Part shown: positions 40,003 through 53,700 of the stretch, in pieces | Position numbering within the stretch: the stretch's first letter is position 1 | Layout of the letters: each line of letters opens with the position of its first letter | Assembly (NCBI GenBank): GCA_003254905.1 | Contig: QANU01067139.1 | Location: 901,437-965,436 of the forward strand | Length of the DNA: 64,000 nucleotides | From: Nissolia schottii | Taxonomy: Eukaryota; Streptophyta; Magnoliopsida; Fabales; Fabaceae | Direction of reading: 5' to 3' | The notes under the pieces: generated by a model | What the model saw: only the letters and a program-made list of their open reading frames with translations | The model's database searches: none | Told to the model about the DNA's origin: nothing | Made by a program: the position numbers and the translations under genes

Positions 40003-40079
40003 AGGCGCCGCTTGTAAATAAAACCACAGCGGCGGTTACCAGAGTGGTTTGTAGAATCTTAAGGTCAGTGAGTGGTTTT
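40003..40079 (+). promoter_or_regulatory. Anaerobic-response-like element cluster of ADH1
   Basis: Within 80 bp there are three GT motifs (TGGTTT at 40045 and 40073, and inverted AAACCA at 40021) and two GC motifs (GGCGCCGC at 40004 and GCGGC at 40029). GT plus GC motifs make up the known anaerobic response element of plant ADH1 promoters. The cluster lies 45-120 bp before the TATA box. The motifs are visible; hypoxic induction is inferred from the family. Confidence 0.65.
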
Positions 40080-40121
40080 AGATATTCCCCCCATCTTTGT
40101 TTCACCACTATACTCCACCAC

Positions 40122-40131
40122 TATATAAATA
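40122..40131 (+). promoter_or_regulatory. TATA box of ADH1
   Basis: TATATAAATA, 124 bp before the ATG at 40255, with a CT-rich leader (AATTCTCTCAATT) between. It is a strong plant TATA match. Confidence 0.8.
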
Positions 40132-40254
40132 GAGTCCGCATAATTCTCCCATTTCATCAACGAAAATACCAACTCTAATCAAATCACTCTCATCAATTCT
40201 CAATTCTCTCAATTTGTCACATTCTTCATTTTGTGTTCTGAGTAACCAGTAGCC

Positions 40255-42839
<2,585 letters not shown>

Positions 42840-43034
42840 AAAAAGACCACAAAGGAATGATGATGAAATTGTCCCTGCTTGGGGGGGACACAGTTCTCTC
42901 TATCTCTCTCTGGTTGTGAAAAGAAAAATGAAAATAAAAAACCATCATATGTAATCCCATCTTGTTTGTGGAGTTCCTTTTTTGTCTTCTGAACTTGTGG
43001 AGTTCGTTTTTTGAATGCAGAGTAATGCTTTATA

Positions 43035-43040
43035 AATAAA
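43035..43040 (+). terminator. Poly(A) signal of ADH1
   Basis: AATAAA about 195 bp after the ADH1 stop, in a T-rich stretch, at the usual distance for a plant polyadenylation signal. Confidence 0.5.
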
Positions 43041-43226
43041 ATGTCATTATTGTTAATATCTTATTGTGCTTGTGGTATTTTCAGAGATTTCTCTCTCTGA
43101 ATACAGGGCAGGTCAAGTAATTAACCTTTCAATCTTAATATTTAATACTATGTAACTTAAAATTACATTACTTCAAATTGAAACATTTGAGTGACATTGT
43201 AGACACATGAAACGTAAATCTTTCAA

Positions 43227-43858
43227 TCAATGCTTGTTTTCAAGCTGCTGCTGCTGCTGATCAGGATCATGATCAGGGGAAGTAGTAGTTTCTACATCAA
43301 TGCTGCTAGAAGCAGCTTCTTCATTAGTGGATGGTTTGGCATGCAATCCGTGACTGCGACCAAATTCCTCATTAGTAGTCTTGTTGATTTCCTCCTCTAT
43401 GTGCACATCATCTTCAACCGATAATACCACCACCTTCTCTCCAAAAGGACCAGGCACAATGGCTTCAGTGATACGCTTATGCTCATCAACATGAATGACT
43501 TCTGCTTCTTGTGTCCTCTTCTTCTTCTTCTTCTTGTTGATGAAGCAAAAGAGGGCAAAGGCCAGCAGCGAGAGGCACGCTAGGCCGCCCAAGGAGACAA
43601 ACACAATCACAATGGTTATGGGGTGGGGATTATCCGGGGAGGGTGGCGGTGGAAAAGAGTGTGGAGGCGGATGCATGTGTTGAGGAGGTGGGACAATGGA
43701 TGGTGTGGTGGTGGCGGTGGGTGGGCATGTGGTGGTGGAGGTGACGGCGTTGGAGGGTGTCCATGTGGGGGAGGAGGTGGCGGTGGTGGATTGAAGGGGT
43801 GGAGTGGTGGGGGAGAGAATTGAGGGAAGTTGAAGTGAATGGGTTGAGTTGAGGCCAT
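43227..43858 (-). CDS. TED6/TED7-like proline-rich membrane protein, frame off by one base
   Basis: On the minus strand an ATG at 43858 opens MASTQPIHFNFPQFSPPP and a Pro/His-rich tract, the usual head of TED6/TED7-like proteins. The rest lies in another frame: HMHPPPHSFPPPPSPDNP, one membrane segment (ITIVIVFVSLGGLACLSLLA), a basic stop-transfer KKKKKK, then the conserved cytosolic part (VIHVDEHKRITEAIVPGPFG and VEDDVHIEEEI) to a TGA at 43227-43229. The two parts need a one-base shift inside the CCA/CAC tract at about 43695-43735. No intron fits. This is either a sequencing slip in the G-rich repeat or a real frameshift allele. If one base were restored the protein would be about 210 residues. 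TED6/7 proteins act in secondary wall formation of xylem vessels and interact with cellulose synthase; that role is inherited from the family. Confidence 0.7.
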
Positions 43859-44133
43859 CTTGGTTGGTTTGGTTCTTTTGTTATGTCCTATTCTGATGAA
43901 TGTTTCCCAAAAAGAGTTTATGATTTGTGAATTGTGAGTAATAATATAAGATGTGGTGGCTTGCAATCTCTAGAGAGAATTCATATATATAGAGCTAGTA
44001 CTTTGGGGTATGAATGAATAAATGAATTGTGCAAGGAGTTTAGTGACTTGACTCTCACTCCCAAGGGTTGGGTTGGTTGCAGTGAGTGGAAAACACTCAT
44101 ATGGGTAGTTCCCTTAATTACCTTGTTTTGCTT

Positions 44134-44156
44134 CTGCTGCTGCTGCTGCTGCTGCT
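44134..44156 (+). repeat. CTG trinucleotide microsatellite
   Basis: About seven to eight CTG units upstream of the TED-like gene; it encodes nothing recognisable and is likely polymorphic. Confidence 0.9.
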
Positions 44157-44780
44157 TCCTTCTTCTCCATTCTTTTTGGGTTGCAAAAATATTGGATAGA
44201 CGTCTAAGGTACATGTTCTGTAGCTTGGTGCAAGGAATCATCGTTTCTTCGAGCTTCATTTCTATCAATAAATATTTATGCTGCCTTTGATATATGCAGT
44301 ATTTTGCACTTAAAAATGAGTGGAATTGCAGTAATAACACCACTACATGTGGTTTATCAAACATTTCTACACTTGCCTCTCCGGTGATGTTGTTTATATA
44401 TTTTTTCTATTACACTATTCTTAACTCTTATCTCACTAAAATGGTTTGAGATAAAACGGATTTTTTTTTTTCATGGTTAACGACTTGTTTTATTGATCCA
44501 TAGCAGGGTAAAAACGCAGTCATGAGACGAGACAAAAGACTAACGCGGTAAAATCGAATTAAAAGGGAAAAAAACAACAAAAAAAAAATTATATATGTAC
44601 GTAACTTTTTTTTTTTCTTCAGACATAATCGATCCTGACATGACACATACATACGTGAATCTAACAAATTATGTTTTGCTGATCAAATTTAACGAATAAA
44701 AGTAACAATAATAAGAGTTTATAGAATTTAATTTTAAAAGATTTAAATCAGTTCATTTTGGTGCAATTAATTAATTTATT

Positions 44781-46551
44781 TCATACAACTACTTGTTTGT
44801 TGAAGATCCAGCTGAACTTGACGCCATATGGCTCTAGCTTATGTGCTCGTTCATCAGCTCGTTCTTGCAACTTCCTAATCCTCGGCGCAAGTCCACAAAC
44901 GAACTCTTGTGCACGTTTCCCCTCAGAAGTCAATCCTTCCAACTTCTCCAACCTCCACCGTCCGATCAAGAACTCTACAATGTTTGCGTAATCACCCGCC
45001 GTATACACACCGAGGCGTTGCGCCACCGTAGAAAAGTGATCAAAGAGATGTGGGTCCCTCCCATCGTGCATCATGTGTGCTGGCATCGTGATCTTAGTAC
45101 GCATCATGTCTGATATGGCCAATATTGCCCCTGTGGGGTCCACTTCTAGAAGCTTCTCTATGATCCTCTGATATGCATTCTCGTGGCGCTTCTCGTCCGC
45201 AGCAATTGTGCCGCATATGCGCGCAAGCACTGGATCACCACTTTCCTTTGCCAATCGCGCTGTGTTGCCGTGCGAGATAAAAGTGGCTCGTTCTTGAAAT
45301 GATGTGTACACAAAACCCATATATGGGTTGTTCTCTGTTTTTACAGCCTACATCATAATAAGTTAATTCCAAACTTAGGTGAAAATGCTGGTTAATTATT
45401 TTATTGTAGCACTATCATAAAATGAAAAAGCAATACGAAAATAACTAAAAAGAAAGAAAAGTTATGTGTCTTAGAGTGTGTTTGGGAACACCATCAAATA
45501 GCTTCTTTTTTTTTTTCTCTCTCAAAGAAAAGTTGTTTCCAAAAAAATTGTCTCTTTTGACAACATAAGCAAAGTTAAGCAAAAGCTTTTTTCGTAAAAT
45601 AAAATTTGTTTTTATGATGAAAAAAAAAGGTTAAACTATTTTCTTGAGCATTATGAAAAGAAAAATTGCTTACTTTTATTGTTAAAAAAAATATTTTCAT
45701 GTTTTTACTAAATTGACTTTAACTATCAAACATTATATATATCATGTAATTAATTATTTTATACCATTTTTAATAATTTTATCATATAAAAATATTTTTT
45801 ATACAAAAAATATCTTAAAATTACTATTTTAATTAAAGTATTTAAATATAAATTAATTCTTATATAATTAAATGTAAAAAAATTATTAAAATAAATGATA
45901 ATTAAAATAAATTTAATTTTAAAGTTTTCACAAACACACAATTACCGTGCCAGCACCAATTAAATAATGGATAGTCTTCTCAATCGCGAGCATATCAACC
46001 CGACCCGACAGATAGAGATAGGTTCTGAGCAAATCCCCATGCCGGTTTTCCTCAGCGGCCCAAGAGCGCGTCCACACGGCCCATGGGCTTTTGGACGAGC
46101 CCGTCTTGTCCCCAATGCCATCATGCTGGTTGATCCATGTCTGGTACGAGGGAAGAGCCTCTTCTGTGATCATGTCACCCACCAACACCACCAAGTATTC
46201 ATCCGGAAGCTCAGCCGTCCGATCTCTGAGAGCCTTGACCTGATCGATAAACTCATCCGACGTCAGAGATGAGTCGGGCAACAAATCATGGGGCTGCCAG
46301 CTGTGCTCCACGGGCTTCACGAGCGGAAGGATATTCTGCGAAGCCCAACTCTCAAGTGACTTGAACACTTCTATCTTGTCCGGTGCCATTGAGTGCGCCT
46401 TTCGGACTCTCAGGGGTGCACGTGCGGTGGAGATCATGGCACGTGGTGGATGGAGTTTGGCGGTTTGGGAGCGTGTATAATATGAACAAGCACTTCGGCT
46501 CAATGCAAGTGGTGCTCTTTGGGGAGTGAAGATCATCATCATTGTTTGCAA
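44781..46551 (-). CDS. SACPD: Stearoyl-ACP desaturase, copy 1
   Basis: Two exons (minus: 46551-45946 and 45347-44781) give 390 residues, the usual plastid acyl-ACP desaturase length. Residues 1-52 are basic and Ser/Thr-rich, a transit peptide. The mature part starts near [19 protein letters not shown]. Diiron ligands are in place: Glu in [10 protein letters not shown] (about 130), EENRH (167-171), Glu221 in FQERATF and DEKRH (253-257). The end [10 protein letters not shown] matches family ends (SWIFDRQVKL type). The enzyme inserts the delta-9 double bond into stearoyl-ACP using O2 and ferredoxin in the plastid stroma, setting the stearate/oleate ratio. Residues at the splice junction (GAGT then AVKTENNPY) differ from the usual GSGMDPGTENNPY type. 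A MITE-like element ends 5 bp from this exon's donor core. A paralogue lies 14 kb away. It may belong to the SACPD-C/D-like legume group, but that is unverified. Confidence 0.93.
45476..45939. repeat. MITE-like element filling most of the desaturase 1 intron
   Basis: The left end GTGTGTTTGGGAAC and the inverse right end GTGTGTTTGTGAAAAC form short inverted repeats around 464 bp of AT-rich sequence. The intron is 598 bp here but 247 bp in the paralogue, and the element accounts for the excess. No clear target duplication is seen, so the ends are approximate. Confidence 0.45.
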
Positions 46552-46655
46552 TGAAGCGTTGTAGCAGTAGCGATGGGTAGTTTTTCTATTTCGGAAAAAA
46601 TGAGACTTGTATTACACATAGGATGTATGTAAATCATCTTCCACATTCCACAACC

Positions 46656-46663
46656 CTTTATAT
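46656..46663 (-). promoter_or_regulatory. TATA box of desaturase copy 1
   Basis: ATATAAAG on the minus strand, about 105 bp before the ATG at 46551, at a normal distance for a short leader. Confidence 0.5.
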
Positions 46664-47344
46664 GCAGATAGATAGATGGGGATGATAAAGTTTAAAATAA
46701 GGTTAATTGTTTAAATTGATATCTGAATTTTTTATTATTGTCTACATTAGTATTTTAATAAAATAAAGCCTTTGATTGATCTCTCAACATTTTTAATTAA
46801 TGTTTGAATATTTTAAATGTTATCATCGTTAAGGAACCTCTTATTATTTTAAATAGAAAGATTAACAAAGATAATATTTAAAATATTTATATATTAATTA
46901 AAAACTTATTTTTTATTGAAAGATTAATGTAAATATCAATAAATAGTCCAAGAACTACCTAGGAACTTTCCCTGAAAATAGTAAAATGTTATGTATAGTA
47001 CTCAATAAACAACCGATGAAAAACTAAACTCACTCTATTTTAGTTAAAACTAATAAATGACGTTTGGTATCCGGAACGATTAATGCAGGTTTCCAAAATG
47101 CAGAATGCCAAAGATGCTATCTTTCTTTGTCATCACTATTACTTCTTCCTCTTCACAGATATACTTACTAAAAAAAAATAAAAGTAATTAAACTTTAAAA
47201 CTATGAAAAATATAAGATGACAATTTGTACAACCCTATTTAAAAGGTCCACCACTGATATCTATATAAGTAGAGTTGTGCAAAAATTTGTTAAATTAGTC
47301 ACTATAACACAACTCTAAAAATATAGAGTTAAGCTAGGGCACAG

Positions 47345-47520
47345 GAGAAATTTTTGTATGCTCTTAAAACACATTTAATGTGTGTTTAATTAAGAACATT
47401 ATCAATCATTAATTTTAATTTATAGTATTTAAAAAAATATAAAAACTAAGTAATGAGTGATTGATAATATTTTTGGAACACGCATTAAATATGCTCTAGG
47501 AACATACAAAAAGTTTTTTT
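47345..47520. repeat. MITE-like element, family B copy 1
   Basis: The left arm GAGAAATTTTTGTATGCTCT and the inverse right arm (ACTTTTTGTATGTTCCTAGAGC) pair, followed by the shared phrase ACACATTTAATGTGTG / GCATATTTAATGCGTG. It is about 175 bp and non-coding. Confidence 0.5.
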
Positions 47521-47655
47521 TATAAGAGTGAGTAAACTAATTTATAAATTAATAAATTAATTTTTCGAAATAATTATTTTAAAAAAATTACAAAAATTTT
47601 ATGAAACCTAGGGAGAGTTGCAGTAATAAGCAAAGTACATGGTGTGACTTAAGGT

Positions 47656-47830
47656 AAAAATCCTCGTATACTCTTAAAGCATATTTAATATGTGTTTTAA
47701 AAATATTATTAATCATTTATTTTAATTTATAATATTTAAATATATATATATATAAATTAAATAATAAATTATTCATAATATTTTTAGAGTACACGTTAAA
47801 TATATTTCAAGAGCGTATAAAAATTTCTCG
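47656..47830. repeat. MITE-like element, family B copy 2
   Basis: The left arm AAAAATCCTCGTATACTCTT and the inverse right arm (CGAGAAATTTTTATACGCTC) pair. Internal sequence (TATTATTAATCATTTATTTTA) matches copy 1, 135 bp away. Confidence 0.5.
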
Positions 47831-49009
47831 TGGGGTTGGTGGAGTTGGTTATATGTTGAAAATTGTAAATAGGGGAAGTTGTTCCACATATACGACTAAG
47901 AAAACATGTTTGTGAAACTTCATGTATGATTTGTCTACATGTGTATGGTACATGGTACATATTAAAAATATTATTAATTACTGATTTTAATTTATAGCAT
48001 TTAACATATATATAGATATATATAAACATAAAATCAATATAACATTTTTAAATCATGTATTAATGTCTGTGTCAGAAAATAGATCATGTATTAATGTGAT
48101 ATATGAGCTTGCAAAATTTATCATGCCTCTCCGGTTAAATAATTTCTGATTGATAACTTTCGTCCTCGGGGTGCTATCTGTGTACCTGTTTTACTCCCCT
48201 CCTCTTGTTGGGGTCGATGAGAATATTCAATGTATCAATAAAGTTATCGTACAACAGATACGAACTTAAATTAGAACTTCAGATTTCATGTGCAATAATT
48301 GATTGTTATAGTTGTATAAATCTACACTATTAATATTTCAAAAAAGTATTAAAAAGAAAGAAAGTCGGATAAAATCACAATTTAGTCTTTGTTATTTTTT
48401 AATTTAGACAATTTTATTATTTTTAAATTTGTTGGGTTAATTTATGTTATTTTTTATATCAATCAATTCCATTTTTCTTAAATTTTTTCAGTCACATTAG
48501 TTGTTATTATTTTTAAATTGGTAAATTTCATCATTTTTAAAAAGTTTTGATCAATTTAATCCCTAAAAAATATAATAATTAGACAAGTTAAAGATTCACG
48601 TAAAAAAAAAAAACACTTCATCTCACACAAATATCATTAGTACCTCCCCTTTAACTTCATCAACATCAATTAGTAAAATAATTTTTACTTTATCATGTAA
48701 ATACTCAAATACTTCATTTATAAGAGGGATGAAATTAATCGATTTAAAAATTAATAAAGACTAAAATGGTTAAAAAAATTTAAAATAATATAATTGACCG
48801 ATTTAAAAAACAATAGGAACTAAATTTATTAAAAAAATTAAAAATAAAATTGTATTAGTTAAAAAAATAATAATGAATAAATTGGAGAGATATAAAAAAA
48901 AGTTATACAAATACCACTTTGGTGTGCATTTGCTTCTCTACTAGTTTGAGAATTTTTTCTATTTTGAAAACTTCTATTTCTTGTTTAAAAATTAAATACA
49001 AATAAGGCA

Positions 49010-49018
49010 TTTTTTGAG
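49010..49018. repeat. Target-site duplication, left
   Basis: TTTTTTGAG, repeated exactly at 54195-54203 on the other side of the Mutator-like element. Nine bases is the usual Mutator target duplication length. Confidence 0.85.
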
Positions 49019-49549
49019 CAAAAATGCTCTATGTACACCTAATATTCATACACCCATACATACACCACTAGATTATACGGTTTTATTGTTAATTAATACG
49101 GAATACTGTATACTTTCCTTATTTGGAAAACACGCACTCCAACGCGCGTCAATATTCCTTATTTTCAAACCGCATCATTTTGCAATAGAATTGTATCATT
49201 CTGCATCGTGATTCTCTCAACAAAATTGCAATAGAATCGTTTCAAAATTCTCCATCGCAAACAGAGAAGCAAAATCGTGTGTCCGTCTCAGCAGATAGCA
49301 TTAACAGAGAAGCAAAATCGCGAGCTCTTATCGGTAGCTAGAATCATCAAAATCGAAAGCGGCAATGCATGACTTTGTGGTAAATTCTTATGCGCTTTGT
49401 TGATGATTTGCATGGAGATTTTTGTTTTGTTTGAAGTTTCTGTGGATTTCTGGTGTGTTGAAGGTTACACGTTCTAATGCACTTTGTTACTGAAATGCAT
49501 CTAGCAGAAAATAGAATGTACAAACTGTAAGTTGACGTATGTTCAAACA

Positions 49550-50445
49550 TTAAGTGTGCGCTGAGGGAGATGACGTGCATTTTGGCTCATTCTGAACACT
49601 TCAACAGCTAAGACAAATATTCATACACATTTTTTTTACATTTTATCATAAAAAACATAAGGTAGGGTGACACATGCATTACGTGTTGTCAGAGATGCAT
49701 AAAAATGTGGGATCTGACGTATTGCAAAGTGTGCAAACTTTATTTGCGCATATATGCGAACATCATGCGTAGACACATCACCTGTCTGTGTGAAGGAAGA
49801 GGATGCGCATTTTAGCACATTCTCAACATTTCAACCATTAAACCATAAACATTGTAAACATTATGACACAATTTTTTAGATATAAACATCAGATGGCTTG
49901 ATACATGCATAAAGTGTTTTTTATGCACAAAAATGCAGATTTTGACTTGTGGCAGAATGTGCAAACTTTATTTGGGCGTAAGTGCAAACATAAAATGCTC
50001 ACATGTGCAAACATTATGCACAGGTACATCACCTGTCTGTGTGAAGGAAGAGGACGTGCATTTTAGCACATTCTCAACATTTCAACCTTTGTAAACATTT
50101 TTGACACAATTTTTTAGATATTAACACTACATGGTTTAATACATGCATTAAGTGTGTTTTATGCACAAAAAATGCAGATTTTGATGTATTGTAGAAGTGT
50201 GCAAACTTTATTTGCGTATATGTGCAAACATTAAATGCGCATATTGCAAACATTATGCGCAGACCTCATCCTCTGTTGCTTATTTTCAGAGTGGACAAGA
50301 CATAATACTTAACGATATGTCCAGTATAATATTTGTCTATGTGTTCAGTATTATGCATAATCTGATGTGTGACAAGATGCACAAACATTATATCAAACAT
50401 GCTCAAACATTACTTTATGTGGTGATCAAACATTATTTGCGTACG
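49550..50445 (+). repeat. Subterminal tandem repeats of the Mutator-like element (left)
   Basis: Three imperfect units share the order ACGTGCATTTTAGCACATTC, ATTTTTT-AGATA, ACATGCATTA, TGCAGATTTTGA and GTGCAAACTTTATTTG. The units are about 200-240 bp. The word GTGCAAAC recurs repeatedly, as expected of transposase-binding subterminal repeats; that role is inferred. Confidence 0.7.
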
Positions 50446-50470
50446 GGCCACAGGTTCAGTTGTTGTTGAG

Positions 50471-52746
50471 GTGGAAGAGGTGCCAAAGGCTGGCATGCAA
50501 TTTGACACATTGGAGGCAGTGAAAGAGTTCTATGAGAATCATGCCAAGAAGGTTGGATTTATATGGAGGATAAGGAGTACCAAATTCACCGAAGACAAAC
50601 AGATCAAGTACCAAATTCTGTCGTGTACAAGGAAAGGGTGTCAATCCTCCAAAATTCCAACATTTGACAAGACTAATCCAACCTCAATGGCTAAATGTGA
50701 AGCAAGGATATCAATATCAAAGGTACAAGACGGAGAGTCTGAGTTGTGGGTGATTAGGAGTGCTATTATTCACATGAAGTGAGCCCTTCCAAAGCAAGGC
50801 TTTTCAAGGAAAACAAAAGCATTAACATGCATGTAAAGAGGATAATTGAGTTAAATGATAGAGTTGGAGTCAGAGTGAACAAGACATACCAAACCCTTGT
50901 GCAGAAAAGCGGTGGCCATGAGGAATTAAACTTCATTGAAAAGGATGTCAGAAATTATGTTAACAGAGAGTTGCGCTCTGTCCGGGAGGATGGGGATACA
51001 AAAGCCCTAATGGAATACTTTTCAAGAATGAAGGAGCAGAATCCCAACTTTTGGTATGAGGTTGAAGTTGACGAGGAAAACCGGATTAAAAATGTTTTTT
51101 GGGCAGATGCAAGGAGCCGAGCGGCTCATGAATACTTTGGAGATGTGGTATCATTTGATAGGTATCGTATGCCATTTGGTCTGTTTGTCGGTGTTAACCA
51201 CCATGGGATGTCAGTGCTGCTTGGATGTGCATTGCTATCGGGGGAGGACACATCGACATTTGTGTGGCTTTTTGAATCTTGGGTGAAATGTATGTCGGGG
51301 AGGCGGCCGATCTGCATACTGACAGATCAATGCATAGCGATGCAGAATGCGATTGAAATTGTGTTGCATGGCACAAGACATCGATGGTGCACTTGGCACA
51401 TTATGAAAAGGATACTAGAAAAATTGAAGGGGTGCAAACAATACGATGACATCAAGGCTGAGCTAAAAAACATTGTGTGGGAACACTCTCTGCCGATGAT
51501 TTTGAGTATCGATGGGCTGCATTCTTAACAAAGTACCATCTTGAAGAAAACGAGTGGTTGGATGGTATGTTATTCTCAATCCCTTTTTTTTTTCCTTTGT
51601 GTAATTTTGTGTTAATTTTGATACACTTTATGTACGATCAGTCATATGTGAGACAAAGTTTGCACATATGTAGTATTAAAGTTTGGGTTTTAGTCGTGAT
51701 AATGTTTGTGCACTGATAATGTAATGACCACTTTTGGATTGATTTTGTTCTGTTTGCTATTTTGGTTTGATGACATATGTTTTCACATTAGGTCTATACA
51801 ATGAACGCAACAGATGGGTCCCAGTATACCTTAGCAATGAATTTTGGGTTGGAATAAGGAGCACACAGAGGAGCGAGAGCATGCATGCATTCTTTGATGG
51901 ATACCTAAACCCAAAGAGTACATTGGAGCAATTTGTAAAGCAATACGATAATACTCTTGCATCGAAGGCCCAAAAGGAGCTTGAGCTAGATGTTGCTAGC
52001 TTTAAGATGACAATTCCCTGTGTGACGCATCATTGATTGAGAAGCAATTTTAATCAGAGTACACACATGACAAGTTCCGCGAGGTTCATACTGAGTTTAA
52101 AGCCAAGGTTAACTGCAACACCTTTATTAAAGACAACTAGGGCACTAAAGTAACCTATACCATTGCTGAAGAAGTTGAGGTCAATGGTAAGGTAAGAGAG
52201 GTGTCTTATGATGTGGTGTTTGATGGAGACTAGCATGATGTTGGATGTCAGTGCTGACGTTTTGAGTCAAGGGGGACCATCTGCCGACATTGTTTATGTG
52301 TCCTAGGTGCCGAAAGATTTAGAGAAATACCAACAAAGTACATTTTCAGCCGGTGGAGCAAAAACATTAAGCGGAAACATAGCACAATAAAGTGCAGCCA
52401 TGACATCAGTAGGATAGGAGTAGTAAAGGATAGGTACAACAGTGTATGCACCCATTTCTACAATGTGGCAGAACGTGTTGTATCAACGGAAGAAGGAACT
52501 AGCTTACTTCACTGGGCACTAGATATGGTGGAGGTTGGAATAGAGTCCCAGCTATCAAGCACATCTTCGAACGCAAATGAGAGTCGCAACGATGGGTGCC
52601 AAGTTACATTGAATGACATACGCAACCCCCCTCACGTATCATGCAAAGGCCAACGGAGTACAAAGAGGAAGAAATCAACTACTGACAGATGTGTGAGGAG
52701 TTATAGGAAGCACGCGAAGAAACAAACGGCTGAAAGGTTCACTCAG
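50471..52746 (+). pseudogene. Disrupted FAR1-type Mutator transposase
   Basis: Coding pieces follow family order. First is a FAR1 DNA-binding domain (50471-50770: FDTLEAVKEFYENHAKKVGF, ILSCTRKGC). Then comes a linker and the MULE transposase core (50779-51490: ELNFIEKDVRNYVNREL, NPNFWYEVEVDEENRIKNVF, WADARSRAAHEYFGDVVSFD, ICILTDQCIAMQNAI, RHRWCTWHIMKR). A further part spans a GT-AG intron at 51565-51791 (WLDG then LYNERNRWVPVYL, FWVGIRSTQRSESMHAFFDG). The D of VVSFD and the D of LTDQ fit catalytic acidic residues. The frame changes near 50770 and near 51490, and stops and indels follow after about 52015, where the SWIM zinc-finger region should be. A lysine-rich tail frame persists at 52465-52746. 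The protein cannot be made as it stands. Confidence 0.85.
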
Positions 52747-53039
52747 GTATGTAAACCACTGAGGATGTATAATCTGTTAGAATTATTACTAATTATTGTG
52801 TACACGTGGTATTAAAGTTTGTTCATTTATGTGTTAATGTTTGCGTAGGAACATACAGGAACAAATACTGTCTAGGCGATACAACATTCAGATTTGATTG
52901 CCCTCCCGCCTCAATTTTATATCCCAACCCCACCATCCCCAGGAGGATTTGTGTCATTGTTAAATTCATTTAATGATAGAAACTAGATACAAAACTGATA
53001 AATATATGATAGAAAATAGAATGTACACACTTTAGATAT

Positions 53040-53700
53040 GCTTGAATGCAAACATTAAGTGGACATGTGTGCAAACTTTACACACAAGGAAGAGGATGTG
53101 CATTTTGGCACATCGCCAACAGCTTGAACAACTAATGCATATATATTATACATTTTGATACATTTTTGGTAGATATCATCATCAATAAACCATAGGTGGT
53201 GTGATAAGTAGTGTGTGTTTGTCACAAATAAGAAGGTATGAAACAATAAGAAACAATCAACATCATGTGAAAACGTTATAATTAACATCATGTGAAGGGG
53301 CCATTTCTACAATAAGAAACAATCAACATCATCGAATTAATTCAAGTAGAAGTGAAAAATGTGCTCAAACGTTATAACAAGGTATGTACAAAATGTGCTA
53401 ACATTATGTGAAAAATGTGCAAACATTATGTGAAAAATGTGCAAACGTTAACACGTTATTAAAATATTGTCCAAAGGAGAATGCTACAGACAAAATCAAG
53501 CAAGAGTGCTCGAACTTTATAACAAGGTATGTGCAAACATTATGTACAAAATGTGCAAACATTATGTACAAAATGTGCAAACATTACCGCATTATCATAA
53601 TATTGTCTAAAGGGGAATGCAAGCAATAGACAGTCAGAGTGTGCAAACATTATGTGAAAATGTGCAAACATTATGTAAAAAATATGCAAACATTATTCTC
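53040..53700 (+). repeat. Subterminal repeats of the Mutator-like element (right)
   Basis: A dense run of GTGCAAACATTATGT(G/A) units, about ten copies mostly at 14-25-bp spacing between 53390 and 53695, plus one GAAGAGGATGTGCATTTTGG unit like those on the left. Orientation is the same as on the left side. Confidence 0.75.

Larger units (their letters stand above)
46680..49009. other. Gene-free, MITE-rich spacer
   Basis: Very AT-rich. It contains two clear inverted-repeat elements (47345-47520 and 47656-47830), a partial third near 47930-48060, and TTTAGTC/GACTAAA-type inverted sequence near 48370-48860 that may be another decayed MITE. No gene is supported. Confidence 0.5.

Noticed and set aside
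50197-50469. 90-aa open frame left of the transposase
   Set aside because: It is made of the subterminal GTGCAAAC repeats of the Mutator-like element, not coding sequence.
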